This document shows positions 52,755 through 61,539 of a stretch of 64,000 nt of DNA, in pieces. Origin of the DNA: Bradyrhizobium semiaridum (GTDB lineage Bacteria > Pseudomonadota > Alphaproteobacteria > Rhizobiales > Xanthobacteraceae); assembly GCF_020329505.1 (NCBI RefSeq), contig NZ_JAGKJJ010000009.1, positions 124,001 through 188,000 of the forward strand, written 5' to 3'. The notes beneath the pieces are model-generated. The model worked only from the letters and a program-made list of their open reading frames with translations. It had not been told where the DNA came from and made no database searches. Both the position numbers and the translations under genes were made by a program. Numbering within the stretch: the first letter of the stretch is position 1; each line of letters begins with the position of its first letter.

Positions 52755-52779
52755 GGAACGCGATCGGCGCTGGCGCGTT
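52755..52779 (+). promoter_or_regulatory. EcfG-type (general stress) promoter
   Basis: GGAAC (52755-52759), 16 bp, CGTT (52776-52779) is an exact consensus match, 32 bp before the 97-aa secreted-protein gene. It separates that gene from the copper cluster. Confidence 0.78.
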
Positions 52780-52811
52780 GCAATGCATCTCGCGCACGGA
52801 AGGGCCTTCCC

Positions 52812-53105
52812 ATGAAACTCAACGCGGCAATGCTGATGACGGCACTGGTGCTCTCCGGAACCGTGCTGGCACAGAGCTCCGGCCCCTCGGCCGGCGGCGC
52901 CGCGGAGGCTGGGCAGGGCGGCGGCCAGGTGGCGAACCAGGGCGCCAACGTGACGACGACGGGCCAGGCGCTGAACAGCAACAAGAAGACCGGCGACAGC
53001 GGCCCGCCGATCGACAAGGCGCAGCGCGCGGGCAAGCCGGATACCGACAACATGGTCGGCGCCAGCCGCCCGAAGCCGGACCGACGCAACGAGCATTATC
53101 CATAG
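52812..53105 (+). CDS. Small secreted protein behind an EcfG promoter
   Basis: A 97-aa exported protein with a signal peptide (MKLNAAMLMTALVLSGTVLA) and a hydrophilic, Gly/Asn/Lys-rich mature part (GGQVANQGANVTTTGQALNS) that looks disordered. It resembles in style the glycine-rich protein at 40498-40761, although the sequences differ. The EcfG promoter places it in the general stress response rather than in the copper cluster it follows. The function is unknown. Confidence 0.75.
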   Translation: MKLNAAMLMTALVLSGTVLAQSSGPSAGGAAEAGQGGGQVANQGANVTTTGQALNSNKKTGDSGPPIDKAQRAGKPDTDNMVGASRPKPDRRNEHYP

Positions 53106-53299
53106 GCCTGCGGCGCCGGCGCTCCAGGACTCCCCCGCTTTGAAGTTCCCGGCGCAGGGCCGGGCATCGCGATCCCGGCGACATTGGGCCGTCGACCGCG
53201 GATTGCGTGGCGGCCGGTCGGATTCGGCTGCCGCCAGTCATGATACCGTCATGCGAAATCGGGTAGCGAGACCGTTTCGGTTGAGCGCGGTGGGACGGC

Positions 53300-54523
53300 A
53301 TGACGACGGCGGGGCGGGCACGGTTTCTGGGATTGGATAGGGAGGTTGCCGGTGTCCTGCTGGTGCTGGCAATCACGCAATTGATCGGCTGGGGCAGCCT
53401 TGGCCTGCCGGCAATCGTCGGCAACGCCATCGCCGCCGACCTCCACATCGCGCTGCCGGCGGTGTTCGCGGGGACCTCGACCCTGTACGTGGTGATGGGC
53501 CTGTGCGGGCCGCTGCTGGCGGAGCCGTTCAGGCGCCTCGGCGCCCGCCGCGTCATGATCGCGGGCACGCTGGCCAGCGTGCTCGGCTTCATCCTGCTCG
53601 CTTGCGCGCATGAGGCGGCGCTCTACTTCGTCGCCTGGACGATCCTCGGCATCGCCGGAAGCGCGTCGCTGAGCACGGCCGCCTACATCATGCTCAACGA
53701 AGTGGCGGGACGGAACGCGAAGGGGGCGATCGGCGCGCTGATGCTGATCACCGGCCTTTCGAGCAGCATGTTCTGGCCGACCACGGCGTTCCTTGCCCAT
53801 GCCATCGGCTGGCGCGGTACCTGTCTGGTCTACGCCGCGGCGATGCTGCTGGTCTGCCTGCCGCTCTACACGTTCGGGCTGCCGCGCCGGAGCGTGGCCG
53901 AGAGCCAGACGTCGCCGGTCGGCCGCGCCTCTGCGCCGCCGGCGGTGCATCGAAGCACGTTCGTGCTGGTGGTGGCGGCGATCGCCCTCAATGCGTTCGT
54001 CAGCTTCGGCTTCAGCGCGGTGCTGGTCGAGCTCTTGAAGGCGCAGGGGCTGTCCGCGATGGAGGCGGTTGCGTTCGGCTCGATGCTCGGCGTCGTGCAG
54101 GTCTCCGCGCGCGCGATCAACTTCCTCGGCGGCGGACGCTGGGACGGCATCACCACCGGGCTGGTCGCCGGCGCTCTGCTGCCGGTTGCGATGCTGATCC
54201 TGATCGCAGGCGGCGGCGCGACCTGGGCGATCGCGGCCTTCATCCTGATCTATGGCCTGGGCAGCGGCGCGCTTGCGGTGGCGCGCGCCACCATCCCGCT
54301 GGTGTTCTACGACAAGGACGCGTTCGCCAAGGCGAGTTCGCAGATCGCGCTGCCGCTGAACCTGATCTCCGCGGCGGCGCCGCCGACCCTGGCCGCGCTG
54401 CTGACGCGGTTCGGCAGCAATGCCGTGCTCGAGCTGGCGTTCGCCTGCTCGATCGGCGCGCTCGTGATGCTCGCTATTCTCGGCCGCCGCCGCGCCGTCC
54501 ACGTCGTCGCGAGCAGTCCGTAG
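53300..54523 (+). CDS. MFS transporter
   Basis: A 407-aa major facilitator with 12 predicted helices. It contains MGLCGPLLAEPFRRLGARRV, the motif-A loop between helices 2 and 3, and STAAYIMLNEVAGRNAKGAI after helix 4, and resembles monocarboxylate/aromatic-acid-type carriers. It is a single gene on the plus strand, without a clear ribosome site before the ATG at 53300. The substrate is unknown. Confidence 0.9.
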   Translation: MTTAGRARFLGLDREVAGVLLVLAITQLIGWGSLGLPAIVGNAIAADLHIALPAVFAGTSTLYVVMGLCGPLLAEPFRRLGARRVMIAGTLASVLGFILLACAHEAALYFVAWTILGIAGSASLSTAAYIMLNEVAGRNAKGAIGALMLITGLSSSMFWPTTAFLAHAIGWRGTCLVYAAAMLLVCLPLYTFGLPRRSVAESQTSPVGRASAPPAVHRSTFVLVVAAIALNAFVSFGFSAVLVELLKAQGLSAMEAVAFGSMLGVVQVSARAINFLGGGRWDGITTGLVAGALLPVAMLILIAGGGATWAIAAFILIYGLGSGALAVARATIPLVFYDKDAFAKASSQIALPLNLISAAAPPTLAALLTRFGSNAVLELAFACSIGALVMLAILGRRRAVHVVASSP

Positions 54524-54539
54524 CCGCCGGCAATCCGCA

Positions 54540-54568
54540 GGATGGGTAGTGCGCAGCGAAACCCATCC
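54540..54568. repeat. Short hairpin repeat GGATGGGT/ACCCATCC
   Basis: GGATGGGT (54540-54547) and ACCCATCC (54561-54568) flank GAGCGCAGCGA-like sequence, a common bradyrhizobial intergenic motif. A similar GGGTGGGC/GCCCACCC hairpin lies at 55854-55882. Confidence 0.6.
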
Positions 54569-54669
54569 TATGTCCGCAACACCCGGCACGTTCTTTGCTT
54601 CGTTTGATCTCCGCCAGGCGCGACGCAATGGATCGCCACCACGCGCTTACGGCGTGATGCGGAGGTGAC

Positions 54670-55578
54670 ATGCCTGAACAGACAATCGGCTTTGTGGGCT
54701 TCGGCGAGGCAGCGCAGTGCTTCGCCGCGCATCTGGCAGGCAAGGGTGCTTTGGCACCGCTGGTGTTCTGCGAGGGAAAGACCAACCATCCGCCATACCA
54801 GGAGGCCTTCCGCAACATGGCCGCCGCGCATGGTGTCGAACTGGTCAACAGCCTGCACGAACTGATGACGCGCGCCGATGTCGTGGTCTCGGCGGTCGTG
54901 GTGGCGACGGCGGTGCCGGTTGGTCAGGCGATTGCCGCGCTGCTGCGGCCGGGGATGCTGGTGGTCGATATCAACGCTTCGACGCCCAGGGCGAAGCGGC
55001 TGGTGGGCGACGCGGTGGTCGCCAAGGGCGGCACCTTCGTCGATGCCAATTTGATGGGCGCGGTCAGCATCTACGGTGCGGCGGTGCCGCTGTACTGCTC
55101 CGGAGATGGCGCGGCGCGCTTCGCCGATACCTTCGCACCGCTCGGCTTCACCATCGAGCTTGCCGGCCCCGACGCCGGCACCGCGGCGGCGGTGAAGATG
55201 CTGCGCAGCGTGGTGACGAAGGGGATGGAGGCGCTGATCGTGGAAGCGCTGACCGCCGCCTCGCTGGCGGGCGTGCGCAGTGAGGCGTTGCGCGGCATCT
55301 GCGAGCCGATGGATGCGACGCGCTACAGCAAGTTCGTCGACATGTGCGTGCGCACCGACGTGCTCCATGCCGAGCGGCGCGCGGTGGAAATGGACGGCGT
55401 CGCGGAGGGACTGCGCGAGATCGGCCTGCAACCGATCATGACGGAAGCCACCGCGGCACGGCTCAGGACATCGGCGAAGCTTGGTCTGCGCGACGATTTC
55501 GTGGCCCGCCAGGCCTACAGCGCCGACGACGTGCTCGATGCCTATGTCGCAAGGATCGCCGATCCGGCACGGACGTAG
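54670..55578 (+). CDS. NAD(P)-dependent dehydrogenase, 6-phosphogluconate/beta-hydroxyacid type
   Basis: A 302-aa protein with an N-terminal Rossmann fold (TIGFVGFGEAAQCFAAHLAG) of the 6-phosphogluconate dehydrogenase superfamily. The DINASTPRAKRL segment and the catalytic lysine region AAAVKMLRSVVTKGMEALI follow. The C-terminal part matches the DUF1932 dimerisation domain. It likely oxidises a beta-hydroxy acid; the substrate is not evident. GGAGG lies 4 bp before the ATG at 54670. Confidence 0.9.
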   Translation: MPEQTIGFVGFGEAAQCFAAHLAGKGALAPLVFCEGKTNHPPYQEAFRNMAAAHGVELVNSLHELMTRADVVVSAVVVATAVPVGQAIAALLRPGMLVVDINASTPRAKRLVGDAVVAKGGTFVDANLMGAVSIYGAAVPLYCSGDGAARFADTFAPLGFTIELAGPDAGTAAAVKMLRSVVTKGMEALIVEALTAASLAGVRSEALRGICEPMDATRYSKFVDMCVRTDVLHAERRAVEMDGVAEGLREIGLQPIMTEATAARLRTSAKLGLRDDFVARQAYSADDVLDAYVARIADPART

Positions 55579-55608
55579 CACACCCACAGAAAATGTGAAT
55601 GTATTCAG

Positions 55609-55733
55609 CGTCGTCCTGGCGAAAGCCAGGACCTGTTACCCCAATCGCTTGTTTTCGTGCGACGCTGGAGCCGCGATCCCGCTCTCAATCGAATTCGGTG
55701 GTTATGGGGGTCCTGGCTTTCGCCAGGACGACG
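55609..55733. repeat. 125-bp element with perfect 25-bp inverted repeats
   Basis: CGTCGTCCTGGCGAAAGCCA and the next five bases (55609-55633) are exactly complementary to 55709-55733. The layout (palindromic arms around a unique centre) matches the element at 30793-30918, with changed arm sequence. Confidence 0.85.
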
Positions 55734-55813
55734 ACGTGGGCAGGTTGCTCGCTACAATTCTCGCACCGTCATAGGATCGTATCGCTTCGCTCCAGCTGCG
55801 ACAGCAACGAAAA

Positions 55814-55832
55814 GGCCGGCGTGGTGCCGGCC
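55814..55832 (-). terminator. Terminator of the TPR gene
   Basis: GGCCGGC and GCCGGCC form a 7-bp stem with a 5-nt loop. On the minus strand the stem is followed by TTTTCGTTG. It lies 62 bp beyond the stop of the TPR gene. Confidence 0.6.
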
Positions 55833-55894
55833 TGATGCGTTTGCGATGTTGGGGGGTGGGCACGCTTGCGCTTCGCCCACCCTATGCGATGCCG

Positions 55895-56443
55895 TCAATA
55901 AACCAGGCCAGTGCCGGGCGGCTTCTCCAGCGCGGCGGCGAGTGAGCGATATTCGTCGCTGTCGGTGCCGGCGAGCTGGGCGATCTTGTTGAGGTGATAC
56001 TGCGCCTGGTCGCGGTTGCCCTGCTCGACCTGCCAGAGGCCGTAATATTGCCAGGTGCGGACGTGGGCGGGATCGGCCTTCAGCGCCCGCTCGTACCAGA
56101 TCTGCGAGACCTTGTAGTCGCCGAGCTTGCGGTAGGAGTAGCCGATCAGATTGGCGACGTCGGCGCGGTCGTCCTGGCCCAGCGCCTTGAGCTGCGCGAT
56201 TGCGTTCGCGTAGTCGTGGCGATCATAGATCGTGGCGTAGGCGGCGCGATAACCGGACAAGAACTTCTGGTCGTCGATCGCCGAGCTCCTGTCCTTCTTC
56301 TGCTTCTTGCCTTTGCTGTTGTTGCTGTCGGAGGCCGGCGGTGACGGATTGTCGCTGCCCGCGGCGTAGGCCGAGATGACGGGCCCGGCGGTGATCGCCA
56401 TCGAGAGCACCGCGAGGGTCAAAAACCGTGTCGTCTTGCTCAT
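55895..56443 (-). CDS. Exported TPR-repeat protein
   Basis: A 182-aa protein with a signal peptide (FLTLAVLSMAITAGPVISAYA), a short Ser/Asn/Lys linker and about three TPR motifs. These include DYANAIAQLKALGQDDRADV, KLGDYKVSQIWYERALKADP and QGNRDQAQYHLNKIAQLAGT. AGGAG lies 8 bp before the ATG at 56443. TPR proteins of this size serve as periplasmic scaffolds; the partner is unknown. Confidence 0.9.
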   Translation of the reverse strand: MSKTTRFLTLAVLSMAITAGPVISAYAAGSDNPSPPASDSNNSKGKKQKKDRSSAIDDQKFLSGYRAAYATIYDRHDYANAIAQLKALGQDDRADVANLIGYSYRKLGDYKVSQIWYERALKADPAHVRTWQYYGLWQVEQGNRDQAQYHLNKIAQLAGTDSDEYRSLAAALEKPPGTGLVY

Positions 56444-56730
56444 ACTTCGTCGCTCCTGATCTTTCCTGATCGTGCCCGGTAATCCTACACCGAAGCCTGC
56501 TGACTTGAACACCCGTGGCTTCAGAACATTCCCGGCAGCCCCACGATTCCTCGTGATCGGATGATGTGCCGCAGCAAGCGGAACATGACAAAGATGTCAT
56601 CCACATGAATGAAGTCCGTCGACTCGTTTCAGATCGGGTTCAGCGCGCGGTCGCTAGGGTCACATGCATTGATCGGCGAGGCCGACCATCCGGCCGCCAA
56701 CCTCGCGATCCCGTGGAAGAGGAGACTCTC

Positions 56731-57060
56731 ATGCTGAAGACGATTTCCGCCGCGCTGCTCGCGATGTCCGTGATCGCGGCGCCCGCGCTCGCCGCCGAGA
56801 CCGGCAAGACTGCAACACCGGCGCCGGTGACCAAGACGGCGCCCGCGACCAAGCCCGCTCCCGTGATCAAGAGCGAGCAACTGCCGTCGAAGGTGCAGAA
56901 CGCCAACGCCAAGATGGGTCATCACAGCAAGCACTACCGTCATCACCACCGCCACCACAAGCACATGGGCATGCTGAAGGTGAAGGCGCCGAAGCACGCG
57001 ACCAGGCACGTCCACGGCAAGGTCGCGATCAAGCACGTCGCGCCGGCCAAGCGCGGCTAA
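56731..57060 (+). CDS. Small secreted histidine-rich protein
   Basis: A 109-aa exported protein. A signal peptide (AALLAMSVIAAPALAAE) is followed by a Pro/Ala/Thr/Lys repeat region and a cluster of histidines (HHSKHYRHHHRHHKHMGM) that could bind Ni, Zn or Cu. GAGGAGA lies 5 bp before the ATG at 56731. It may buffer metal in the periplasm, but no metal gene lies next to it. Confidence 0.8.
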   Translation: MLKTISAALLAMSVIAAPALAAETGKTATPAPVTKTAPATKPAPVIKSEQLPSKVQNANAKMGHHSKHYRHHHRHHKHMGMLKVKAPKHATRHVHGKVAIKHVAPAKRG

Positions 57061-57275
57061 GAATCTGATCCGCAGGGCGCAGGTTCGATCCACATTGCCC
57101 GCCGCGTCCAGCGGATATCAGACCCGGCCCGTCCGTCCATTGCTTCCCCAGTGGCGACGGGCCGGTTGCGCGTTTTGGCATTCAATGCGGCCGATAGCCG
57201 CCGTGTTGCGGCTTCGCGTCCATCGGCGCAAGCGGTTCCCGGATCACCAAATCATCCTCCGGCCCTCGCGCGAGG

Positions 57276-57725
57276 TCAGGCGACCTCGTAGAAGGCGTAG
57301 CGGAGCTGGCGCGTCGCTGGCTCAAACAGTCCGGTGCCGATTGCCTGGATGCTGTTGAGCCAGCCATAGCGAGGATCGCCGGTCTCGAAGCGGGGCGCGA
57401 CGACGGCCCGGTGCGGTCCCGTCGCCGAGAAGCTCAGGCGGCCACTGTACTGGACGAGGATCAGAGCATCGTCGTCGGTCCTCACGGTGAAGCGCACGTC
57501 CAGCATGGCAAAGGAACGGTCGGGCGCCACGATCAGCCAGTCGGCCGCGGCCTTGCCCGCCAGCGAGGCGTTCAGGCGGCGGCCGCTGATCCGGAGCGCC
57601 CCGACCTCCGCCACCGCCCGCTCGCCGAGCGGCGTGCCGGATAGTGCGAAGCGCTCACCCATGTCGGCAAGAACCTCGCAGATCGGTATCAGGGCCGGCG
57701 GCGGCAGGCTGTCAGCGACAGTCAT
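57276..57725 (-). CDS. DUF3237 family protein
   Basis: A 149-aa protein of the DUF3237 family, a lipocalin-like beta-barrel. It shows RISGRRLNASLAGKAAADWL and FETGDPRYGWLNSIQAIGTG, the family hallmarks. Its ATG overlaps the stop of the preceding reductase gene (ATGA at 57722-57725), so translation is coupled. It is the last gene of the TetR-controlled reductase cluster. The role is unknown; ligand binding is a guess from the fold. Confidence 0.88.
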   Translation of the reverse strand: MTVADSLPPPALIPICEVLADMGERFALSGTPLGERAVAEVGALRISGRRLNASLAGKAAADWLIVAPDRSFAMLDVRFTVRTDDDALILVQYSGRLSFSATGPHRAVVAPRFETGDPRYGWLNSIQAIGTGLFEPATRQLRYAFYEVA

Positions 57726-58741
57726 TGCCGTCGCTCCGCGGCGGCCAGGCGCACCATCAGCTTGCCGAAGTTCTTGCCGTTCAGCATGCCGATGAAGGCC
57801 GACGGCGCCTTGTCGAGGCCATCGACGATATCGTCCCGCGTCCTGATCCTGCCCTCGAGCAACAGCCTCGCGACCTGCTGGACCGCGTTCGGGATCTCGG
57901 CGATGTGGTCGGAGATGATGAAGCCGCGCACATTGATGCGATTGCGCAAGAGCGTGCTCCAGTCCGGTCCGGGCGAGGGGGCGGTCTGGTTGTATTGTGC
58001 GATCAGGCCGGACACCACGGTGCGGGAGTGCCGGTTCATCCGCGGCCACACCGCATCGAGCACCGCGCCGCCGACATTCTCGAAATTGATGTCGATGCCG
58101 TCGGGCGTGGCCTCGGCGAGATCGCCGATGAGATTGCCGGCCTTGTAATCGACGCAGGCATCGAAGCCGACCTCGTCGACCACATAGCGGCATTTGTCCG
58201 GGCCGCCGGCGATGCCGACGACGCGGCAGCCTGCGATCTTCGCCAACTGGCCCGCAACCGTGCCGACGGCGCCGGCCGCCGACGACACCACCACCGTCTC
58301 GCCCGGCTTGGGCACGCCGAGATCCATCAGGCCGATATAGGCGGTCCAGCCGGGTAGGCCGAGCGGCCCGAGCCAGGCCGGCAGCGGTGCCAGTGCCGGA
58401 TCGATCTTGCGCCACGTGCCCGTTGCAGTGGCGACGTTGTAGTGCTGCCAGCCGCCCATGCCATGAACGTGGTCGCCAGGCGCGAGCGTCGCCGACCGCG
58501 ATTCGACCACGATTCCGACGACATGGCCACGCATCGCCTCGCCGAGCTTCACCGGCGGGATGTAGGAATCCTTCTCATCCATAATCCCGCGCATGTAAGG
58601 GTCCAGCGAGAGATAGATCGTCTTCACCAGCGCCTCGCCGTCGGCGAGCTCGGCGGTGCTGCGCTCGGACAACTCGAAATCGTCTTCGGTCGGCATGCCC
58701 GCCGGGCGGCGCCTCAGCAGGATCATCTGATTTGCAGGCAT
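57722..58741 (-). CDS. NADP-dependent oxidoreductase (CurA/PTGR-like)
   Basis: A 339-aa zinc-independent medium-chain reductase. Family features are YLSLDPYMRGIMDEKDSYIP, the nucleotide-binding VSSAAGAVGTVAGQLAKIAG and DINFENVGGAVLDAVWPRMN. Such enzymes reduce the C=C bond of enones with NADPH. The ATG at 58741 is 15 bp from the stop of the upstream reductase gene, and the DUF3237 gene overlaps its stop. It acts with the Old Yellow Enzyme of the same cluster on electrophilic carbonyl compounds, by inference. Confidence 0.93.
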   Translation of the reverse strand: MPANQMILLRRRPAGMPTEDDFELSERSTAELADGEALVKTIYLSLDPYMRGIMDEKDSYIPPVKLGEAMRGHVVGIVVESRSATLAPGDHVHGMGGWQHYNVATATGTWRKIDPALAPLPAWLGPLGLPGWTAYIGLMDLGVPKPGETVVVSSAAGAVGTVAGQLAKIAGCRVVGIAGGPDKCRYVVDEVGFDACVDYKAGNLIGDLAEATPDGIDINFENVGGAVLDAVWPRMNRHSRTVVSGLIAQYNQTAPSPGPDWSTLLRNRINVRGFIISDHIAEIPNAVQQVARLLLEGRIRTRDDIVDGLDKAPSAFIGMLNGKNFGKLMVRLAAAERRQ

Positions 58742-58756
58742 CGTGAACTCCAGACG

Positions 58757-59731
58757 TCAGGACGCGGTGAAGAGGATCTTGCCCTTGGCGCGCGCGGCGT
58801 GGCTGATCGCCTCGCGCGGCGACGACAACGGGTAGCTGTGTTCGACGGGCACCTTGATCGAACCGTCGGCGATCAGCGGCAGCACCTCGTTCAGGATGTC
58901 GGCGACCAGTTTGGGATCCGCCGATCTGAACCATTTGATCAGCCAGAAGCCGCGGAGGGTGAGGTCGCGGAAGATCAGATGCGGCGGAAACGCCACCGCA
59001 GGCTGCCCGCTCATGCCGGCATAGACCACGAGCGTGCCGCCTTCGGCGACCGTACCGGTGAGGGAACGCATCGCCTCGCTGGCGACGCCTTCGAAGCCGA
59101 GCCGGATCGGCGCCTTGCCGGTTGCCTCCGCCACGCGCTTCGGCAGGTCGGGGCCATCCACCAGCACCACATCGCCGCCGGCAGCCTTCAGCTCATCGAT
59201 CAGTTCCGGCCGGCGCACCACATTGACGGTCCGCAATCCGCGTGCCCTGGCGATCGCGATGACCGCGCGACCGACACCGGAATTGGCGGCGTTCTGGATC
59301 ACGAATTCGCCGGGCGCGAGATCGACGAAGTCGGTCAGCATTAGACGTGCGGTGAACGGATTGATTAGCGCCATCGACGCCTGCGCGTCGTCGATGCCGG
59401 CGGGGACCTTGACCGCGCGGTTTGCGGAGATCGTCAGATAGTCGGCCCAGGTATCGTGTCCGTAGGGAATGATGACGCGGTCGCCGCGCTTGAAGTCGGT
59501 CCCCGCGCCGGTGTCGACGACGGAGGCGACACCTTCGCCGCCCATGCCCGTGGGCAGCGGCGGGCGCTTGCCGTAGAGCCCGCGCATCAACAAGAGATCC
59601 GCCGGATGGATCGGTGAGGCCAGCAGCTTGACCTTGAGCTGTCCTGCGGGAGGCGATGGCGGCTCGCTCGCCTCCACCGTCCTGACGACATCCCACGGTC
59701 TTCCATAATCGACGACCTGCACGGCAAGCAT
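58757..59731 (-). CDS. Medium-chain reductase, enoyl thioester reductase-like
   Basis: A 324-aa medium-chain dehydrogenase/reductase. It has SPIHPADLLLMRGLYGKRPP and PTGMGGEGVASVVDTGAGTD in the catalytic domain and FVIQNAANSGVGRAVIAIAR in the Rossmann fold, a pattern close to MECR/quinone-oxidoreductase members. The zinc-ligand cysteines of alcohol dehydrogenases are absent. GGAGGAAG lies 4 bp before the ATG at 59731. It is the third gene of the TetR cluster. Confidence 0.92.
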   Translation of the reverse strand: MLAVQVVDYGRPWDVVRTVEASEPPSPPAGQLKVKLLASPIHPADLLLMRGLYGKRPPLPTGMGGEGVASVVDTGAGTDFKRGDRVIIPYGHDTWADYLTISANRAVKVPAGIDDAQASMALINPFTARLMLTDFVDLAPGEFVIQNAANSGVGRAVIAIARARGLRTVNVVRRPELIDELKAAGGDVVLVDGPDLPKRVAEATGKAPIRLGFEGVASEAMRSLTGTVAEGGTLVVYAGMSGQPAVAFPPHLIFRDLTLRGFWLIKWFRSADPKLVADILNEVLPLIADGSIKVPVEHSYPLSSPREAISHAARAKGKILFTAS

Positions 59732-59759
59732 GCGCTTCCTCCAATTGTGGTTGTTCGAA

Positions 59760-60878
59760 TCAGGCGACGACTTCCGCGACCAGCGCGGGATAGTCGGTGT
59801 ATCCGCGCTCGCCGCCGCCATAGAACGTGCCGACATCGGGCGTGTTGAGCGGCGCGCCGATCGCGAAGCGATGCGGCAGGTCCGGATTGGCGATGAAGGC
59901 GCGGCCGAACGCGATCGCATCCGCATTGCCGGTGATCAGCTCGGCTTCCGCGGACTGCTTCGTAAAGCCACCCGAGGCGATCAAGGGGCCGTTGAACAGC
60001 TTGCGGAACAGCGCGGTGACGGAGGCTGGCACCGCAAGGTTGAGCCCGTCGCGGATGCCTGCGTTCGCCCGCGGTTCGATCAGATGCAGATAGGCGATCT
60101 GCCGCGCCGAGAGCGCCTCGATCGCATGGCCGAACAGCGCGGCCGGATCGGAATCGGCGATATCGCCGACAGCGCCGAACGGCGACAGCCGGACGCCGAC
60201 GCGGTCGGCACCGCAGACCTCGATCAGGCCTTCGGTCGCCTCCAGCAGAAAGCGCGTGCGATTTTCGATCGGGCCTCCGTAGCGATCGGTCCGCCGGTTG
60301 GTGCGATCCTGCAGGAACTGGTCAATCAGGTAGCCATTGGCGCCGTGCAGCTCGACGCCGTCGAACCCGGCCGCCAGCGCGTTGCGCGCCGCGCGCTTGT
60401 AGTCCGCGACGATATCAGTGATCTCGTCGGTCTCCAGCGCGCGCGGCGTCTCGTAGGGCAGGCGCTCGAACGCGGCGCCGAACGCCTGCCCAGCCGGCGC
60501 GACGGCGGAGGCTGAGACGGGCAGGGTGCGATCGCTGCGATGGCTCGAATGCGAGATGCGACCGGTATGCCAGAGCTGCATGAAGATCACGCCGCCCTTG
60601 GCGTGGACCGCGTCCACCACGGCCTTCCAACCGGCGATCTGCTCGTCGGAGTGGATGCCCGGCGTGCGCGGATAGCCCTTGCCCTGCCACGAGATCTGCG
60701 AGGCCTCCGAGATGATGAGGCCGGATCGGCTCGCGCGCTGTCCGTAGTACCGGGCATTGAGCGCGCCCGGCGTCGCACCGGGATCGGACGCGCGCATCCG
60801 CGTCAGCGGCGCCATCACTACCCGGTGGGCGAGCTGGTGCCGACCGATCTTGAGGGGAGAGTGCAGTGTTGGGCTCAT
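59760..60878 (-). CDS. Old Yellow Enzyme family alkene reductase (NemA-like)
   Basis: A 372-aa FMN-dependent ene-reductase. FMN-binding and active-site motifs are clear: RVVMAPLTRMRASDPGATPG, FMQLWHTGRISHSSHRS, GFDGVELHGANGYLIDQFLQ and RTDRYGGPIENRTRFLLEAT. It reduces activated double bonds and nitro groups with NAD(P)H. AGGAGGA lies 5 bp before the ATG at 60878, and the TetR operator lies 11 bp further upstream. It is transcribed with the two downstream reductases (28 and 15 bp gaps). Confidence 0.95.
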   Translation of the reverse strand: MSPTLHSPLKIGRHQLAHRVVMAPLTRMRASDPGATPGALNARYYGQRASRSGLIISEASQISWQGKGYPRTPGIHSDEQIAGWKAVVDAVHAKGGVIFMQLWHTGRISHSSHRSDRTLPVSASAVAPAGQAFGAAFERLPYETPRALETDEITDIVADYKRAARNALAAGFDGVELHGANGYLIDQFLQDRTNRRTDRYGGPIENRTRFLLEATEGLIEVCGADRVGVRLSPFGAVGDIADSDPAALFGHAIEALSARQIAYLHLIEPRANAGIRDGLNLAVPASVTALFRKLFNGPLIASGGFTKQSAEAELITGNADAIAFGRAFIANPDLPHRFAIGAPLNTPDVGTFYGGGERGYTDYPALVAEVVA

Positions 60879-60889
60879 CGGATCCTCCT

Positions 60890-60917
60890 AAGACGACCAG
60901 TCATATTGAGGCTGGTC
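60890..60917 (-). promoter_or_regulatory. TetR operator before the Old Yellow Enzyme gene
   Basis: AAGACGACCAGTCATATTGA and the next bases (60890-60911, plus strand) recur before the TetR gene with two changes. GACCAG and CTGGTC (60895-60900 and 60912-60917) form an inverted repeat around it. Its closeness to the start suggests that repressor binding blocks the promoter. Confidence 0.65.
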
Positions 60918-60957
60918 AAAGCGAAAGGCAAAAAGGCGAGGTGTCACGGGTTTGGTG

Positions 60958-61536
60958 TCATCGTGTGAGGCTGGTGAACACCACCGTCTCGAACGCTTCC
61001 AGCGCGGCGCGATCCTTGTCGACCTTGCTGCGCATGACGGTACCTTCCCAGGCGTTCAGCAGGAATGCGGCGATCATCTTGGCGTCGATGTCGCGCCGCA
61101 TCGAGCCGTCGGCCTGGGCTTCGCGGACGCAGGATTCGATGCCGCGGGTCCATGCGGCCATCACCATGGCCAGTCGTTCGCGGATCGGACGGCTCTGGTC
61201 CGACATCTCGATCGCCATGTTGCCGATCAGGCAGCCGTTCTCGTATTTCCTCTTGCGGGAGATTTCATCGAGGGCCCGGAAATATGACTTGAGCCGGGCG
61301 ATCGGTGGGACGTTCGCGTCGTTCAGCGCGCCCAGACCGGCCAGCGCGCGCTGCCAATAGCGCTCGATCACCTCGATGCCGAGTTCTTCCTTGCTCTCGA
61401 AATGATTGTAGAACGAGCCCTTCGGCACGCCCGCTGCGTCGGTGATGTCCTGGACGCCGGTGGCGTTGAAACCCTGCCGGTGCAAGGTCTCAAGTGCCGC
61501 CGCGACGATATTCTCTTTTACGCTCGGTCTCGCCAT
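60958..61536 (-). CDS. TetR-family repressor
   Basis: A 192-aa TetR regulator. The N-terminal HTH (about residues 1-50) has NIVAAALETLHRQGFNATGV and DAAGVPKGSFYNHFESKEEL, and the rest is the helical ligand-binding domain. It resembles the NemR/AcuR type that controls electrophile-reducing enzymes. It is the first gene of the five-gene cluster, 79 bp before the Old Yellow Enzyme gene. The same operator precedes both, so it should repress itself and the reductases. Whether C60 or other cysteines sense electrophiles cannot be told. Confidence 0.93.
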   Translation of the reverse strand: MARPSVKENIVAAALETLHRQGFNATGVQDITDAAGVPKGSFYNHFESKEELGIEVIERYWQRALAGLGALNDANVPPIARLKSYFRALDEISRKRKYENGCLIGNMAIEMSDQSRPIRERLAMVMAAWTRGIESCVREAQADGSMRRDIDAKMIAAFLLNAWEGTVMRSKVDKDRAALEAFETVVFTSLTR

Positions 61537-61539
61537 GGC

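Larger units (their letters stand above)
55579..55894. other. Intergenic stretch filled with hairpins
   Basis: This gap of 316 bp contains the inverted repeat at 55609-55733, a leftward terminator at 55814-55832 and the GGGTGGGC/GCCCACCC hairpin at 55854-55882. No gene is supported. Confidence 0.6.

Noticed and set aside
57075..57100. GGTTCGATCC, a T-arm-like sequence that could belong to a tRNA
   Set aside because: The flanking bases do not form a T stem and no acceptor stem, D arm or anticodon arm can be built around it.
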